DNA of 64,000 nucleotides from Bog-793 sp050013835 (GTDB lineage Bacteria; Actinomycetota; Acidimicrobiia; Acidimicrobiales; Bog-793): the NCBI GenBank assembly GCA_050013835.1, contig JBEKEM010000009.1, positions 1 through 64,000 on the forward strand, read 5' to 3'. The translations under genes and the position numbers were made by a program. The notes below the pieces were generated by a model. It saw only the letters and a list, made by a program, of their open reading frames with translations, ran no database searches and had not been told where the DNA came from. Positions within the stretch are counted from its first letter, which is position 1; every line of letters begins with the position of its first letter. Positions 62,357 to 64,000 of the stretch are shown here, in pieces.

Positions 62357-63604
62357 TTGACCTCGCCGACCGATGGTCTGCGCTGCCGTGAATGTGGGCG
62401 GCTCTTTCCCCCCGGGGCCTTCTACGTCTGCGAGTGGTGCTTCGGCCCCCTCGAGGTGGTCTACGACTACGAGGCCGTCGCCCGCCGCGTGAGCCGCGCC
62501 CGGATCGCCGCGGGCCCCCCGTCCATCTGGCGCTACGCCGACCTCCTCCCCGTCGACCCGGTCGGGGCCGTCGACCTCGGCGCCGGCTGCACGCCGCTCA
62601 TCAGGGCCGACCGCCTCGCCGCCGAACTCGGCCTCGGCGAACTGTGGCTAAAGGACGACACCCGCAACCCGACCGGCTCGTTCAAGGACCGGGTCACGTC
62701 GGTTGCCCTGACCCGGGCCCGCGAGCTCGGATTCAAGGTGGCGGCGTGCGCCTCGACGGGCAACCTCGCCAACTCCGTGGCGGCGCACGCGGCCCACGCC
62801 GGCATGGAGTGCTACGTCTTCGTGCCCGCCGACCTTGAGCGCACGAAGATCACGATGACCGCCGTGTTCGGGGCCCGCCTCGTCGCCATTCGCGGCGACT
62901 ACGACGAGGTCAACCGGCTCTGTGCCGAGATCGCCGACGAGCGCGACGACTGGGCCTTCGTCAACGTCAATTTGCGCGCCTACTACGCCGAGGGCTCCAA
63001 GACGCTCGCCTACGAGGTGGCCGAGCAGCTCGGCTGGCAGCTCCCCGACCACATCGTCGTGCCGATCGCCTCGGGGAGCCTGCTCTCCAAGATCGACAAG
63101 GGGTTCGGCGAGCTCCCCCTGGTGGGGCTCGCCGACGGCGACCGGCGGGTTCGGATCTCCGGCGCCCAGGCGGCGGGCTGCGCCCCGGTCGCCACGGCGC
63201 TCGCGGCCGGCGAGGCGGTACCGACCCCGGTCCGCCCCGACACGATCGCCAAGTCGCTCGCCATCGGGAGCCCGGCCGACGGTGAGGCGGCGCTGCGAGC
63301 GGTGCGCGCCTCGTCCGGGTCGATCGCCACGGCGACCGACGCCGAGATCATCGAGGCGATCCGGCTGCTTGCCCGGACCGAGGGGATCTTCGCCGAGACC
63401 GCCGGCGGGGTGACGATCGCCAGCCTGGCCAAACTCGCCCAGTCCGGGGTCGTCCGCCACGACGAGCGAGTCGTCGCCTGCATCACCGGGACGGGCCTGA
63501 AGACGATCGAGGCCTTCGGCGACACGCTCGGCCCGTCGGCGGTCATCGAACCCTCGTTCGGCGCCTTCACGGCGCTCGAAGAAAGCTGGAGGAACCCCAA
63601 GTGA
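62357..63604 (+). CDS. Threonine synthase-like PLP enzyme with N-terminal zinc ribbon
   Basis: The 415-aa fold-type II enzyme has PLP Lys110 (NPTGSFKDR), STGNLANSVAAHAAHAG and a C-terminal ITGTGLKT. Unlike the short ThrC at 40 kb it begins with four cysteines in a zinc ribbon (C10, C13, C25, C28). The TTG start has the strong site AGGAGGAAG. It overlaps a CysO-like sulfur carrier gene as GTGA, which suggests joint work. It may be a second threonine synthase or a sulfhydrylase acting on a phosphorylated amino acid with the carrier thiocarboxylate. Sequence alone does not decide. Confidence 0.82.
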   Translation: MTSPTDGLRCRECGRLFPPGAFYVCEWCFGPLEVVYDYEAVARRVSRARIAAGPPSIWRYADLLPVDPVGAVDLGAGCTPLIRADRLAAELGLGELWLKDDTRNPTGSFKDRVTSVALTRARELGFKVAACASTGNLANSVAAHAAHAGMECYVFVPADLERTKITMTAVFGARLVAIRGDYDEVNRLCAEIADERDDWAFVNVNLRAYYAEGSKTLAYEVAEQLGWQLPDHIVVPIASGSLLSKIDKGFGELPLVGLADGDRRVRISGAQAAGCAPVATALAAGEAVPTPVRPDTIAKSLAIGSPADGEAALRAVRASSGSIATATDAEIIEAIRLLARTEGIFAETAGGVTIASLAKLAQSGVVRHDERVVACITGTGLKTIEAFGDTLGPSAVIEPSFGAFTALEESWRNPK

Positions 63605-63876
63605 GCGTCGTCGTCCGCATCCCTGCCCAGCTCCGCCCCGTCACCGGCGGCAAGCGCGAGGTCAACGTCGCGGCGACGACCGTGCGCGAGGCGCTCGACG
63701 ACCTCGAGGCCCTCCACCCCGGGTTGCGGGAGCGGATCGTCGACCCCGAAGGCCAGCTGCGCCGCTTCGTCAACATCTTCCTCGCCGACCGGGACGTCCG
63801 GTTCCTCGACGGGCTCGACACCCCGGTCGAGGACGGCCAGACCCTCTCGGTCGTCCCGGCGATCTCCGGCGGCTGA
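63601..63876 (+). CDS. CysO-like MoaD/ThiS-family sulfur carrier
   Basis: The 91-aa ubiquitin-like protein ends in Gly-Gly, the site of thiocarboxylation. It resembles Mycobacterium CysO along its length: IP..LRP.TGG near the start, RFVNI....DVRF..GL in the middle and a PA.SGG tail. CysO carries sulfur for cysteine synthesis with CysM and the peptidase Mec, neither of which is in the window. The GTG start lies in the stop of the threonine-synthase-like gene. Confidence 0.88.
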   Translation: MSVVVRIPAQLRPVTGGKREVNVAATTVREALDDLEALHPGLRERIVDPEGQLRRFVNIFLADRDVRFLDGLDTPVEDGQTLSVVPAISGG

Positions 63877-63937
63877 CACCCAGCTGCGGCTCCCCCACCT
63901 GGGCGTGTTGCGTCCTGGCTGCTGGCGTGGTTTGCTA

Positions 63938-63964
63938 TTAGCACTCGACTGATGAGAGTGCTAA
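63938..63964. promoter_or_regulatory. CIRCE element (HrcA operator)
   Basis: TTAGCACTC, a 9-nt spacer (GACTGATGA) and GAGTGCTAA match the CIRCE consensus without a mismatch. The HrcA repressor binds it ahead of groESL or dnaK operons. TTGCGT at 63908-63913 may be part of the promoter. Confidence 0.96.
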
Positions 63965-63987
63965 CGCTCGGAGGACCCGAGCGGCCA

Positions 63988-63996
63988 AGGGAGGAC
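63988..63996 (+). promoter_or_regulatory. Ribosome binding site of a gene starting beyond the window (groES expected)
   Basis: AGGGAGGAC ends 4 nt before the window edge, and no start codon follows inside the window. With the CIRCE element 24 nt upstream, the next gene is most likely groES. Confidence 0.65.
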
Positions 63997-64000
63997 ATCC

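Overview
This 64 kb window is chromosomal DNA of a high-GC Gram-positive bacterium. Gene content and order point to the Actinomycetota. Markers are a mycobacterial-type SerC, an Asp-type MurA, a DUF3263 protein, a CysO-like sulfur carrier and TreS with maltokinase. The order argS-lysA-hom-thrC-rho-rpmE-prfA-prmC-sua5-wecA-atp-murA matches the mycobacterial chromosome, as do the gatCAB-ligA-mnmA-cysteine desulfurase and serA-ilvC-ilvN-ilvB blocks. Unfused atpF/atpH and some unusual details suggest a deep-branching lineage such as Acidimicrobiia, but that placement is only an inference. I see no phage, insertion sequence, CRISPR array or rRNA. Coding density is very high, with many 1-8 nt gene overlaps.

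Layout. (1) 0.2-9.6 kb: serine and branched-chain amino acid synthesis: serA and an aminotransferase divergent from serC, then ilvC, ilvN, ilvB and ilvD on the minus strand. Ahead of ilvB lie a 15-codon leader peptide ending in Leu-Val-Val-Leu-Glu and an intrinsic terminator, which together form an attenuator. (2) 9.6-22.2 kb: gatB-gatA-gatC, ligA, mnmA, cysteine desulfurase, maltokinase, treS and murA. (3) 22.2-31.5 kb: a 2H-phosphoesterase/GNAT fusion and the whole F1Fo ATP synthase operon, with two b-type subunits and a delta subunit carrying a duplicated N-terminal domain. (4) 31.5-45.7 kb: wecA-like gene, glyA, rpiB, sua5, prmC, prfA, rpmE, rho, thrC, hom, lysA, argS and a tRNA-Arg(CCG). 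No homoserine kinase gene lies here.

(5) 45.7-53.4 kb: a lipoprotein and a potassium module. kdpFABC, preceded by a second tiny membrane peptide, runs on the plus strand. kdpE and a short KdpD run towards it on the minus strand. Behind them is a plus-strand scrap that reads like the Walker-A start of a full-length KdpD. (6) 53.4-59.5 kb: a lone ABC ATPase, a yceI/marR divergent pair with acnA behind marR, then a scar where a MarR gene and a methyltransferase gene have both lost their 5' ends. (7) 59.6-64 kb: DUF3263 protein, otsB, convergent otsA, then a second threonine-synthase-like gene translationally coupled to a CysO-like carrier. The window ends on a perfect CIRCE element and ribosome binding site, so groES should start just beyond base 64000.

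The window is mostly housekeeping. The points most worth a second look are the ilv attenuator, the delta-subunit duplication, the ThrC-like/CysO pair with no thrB nearby, the maltokinase that has lost its DFE motif, the 2H-GNAT fusion, the KdpD remnant and the MarR/methyltransferase deletion scar.
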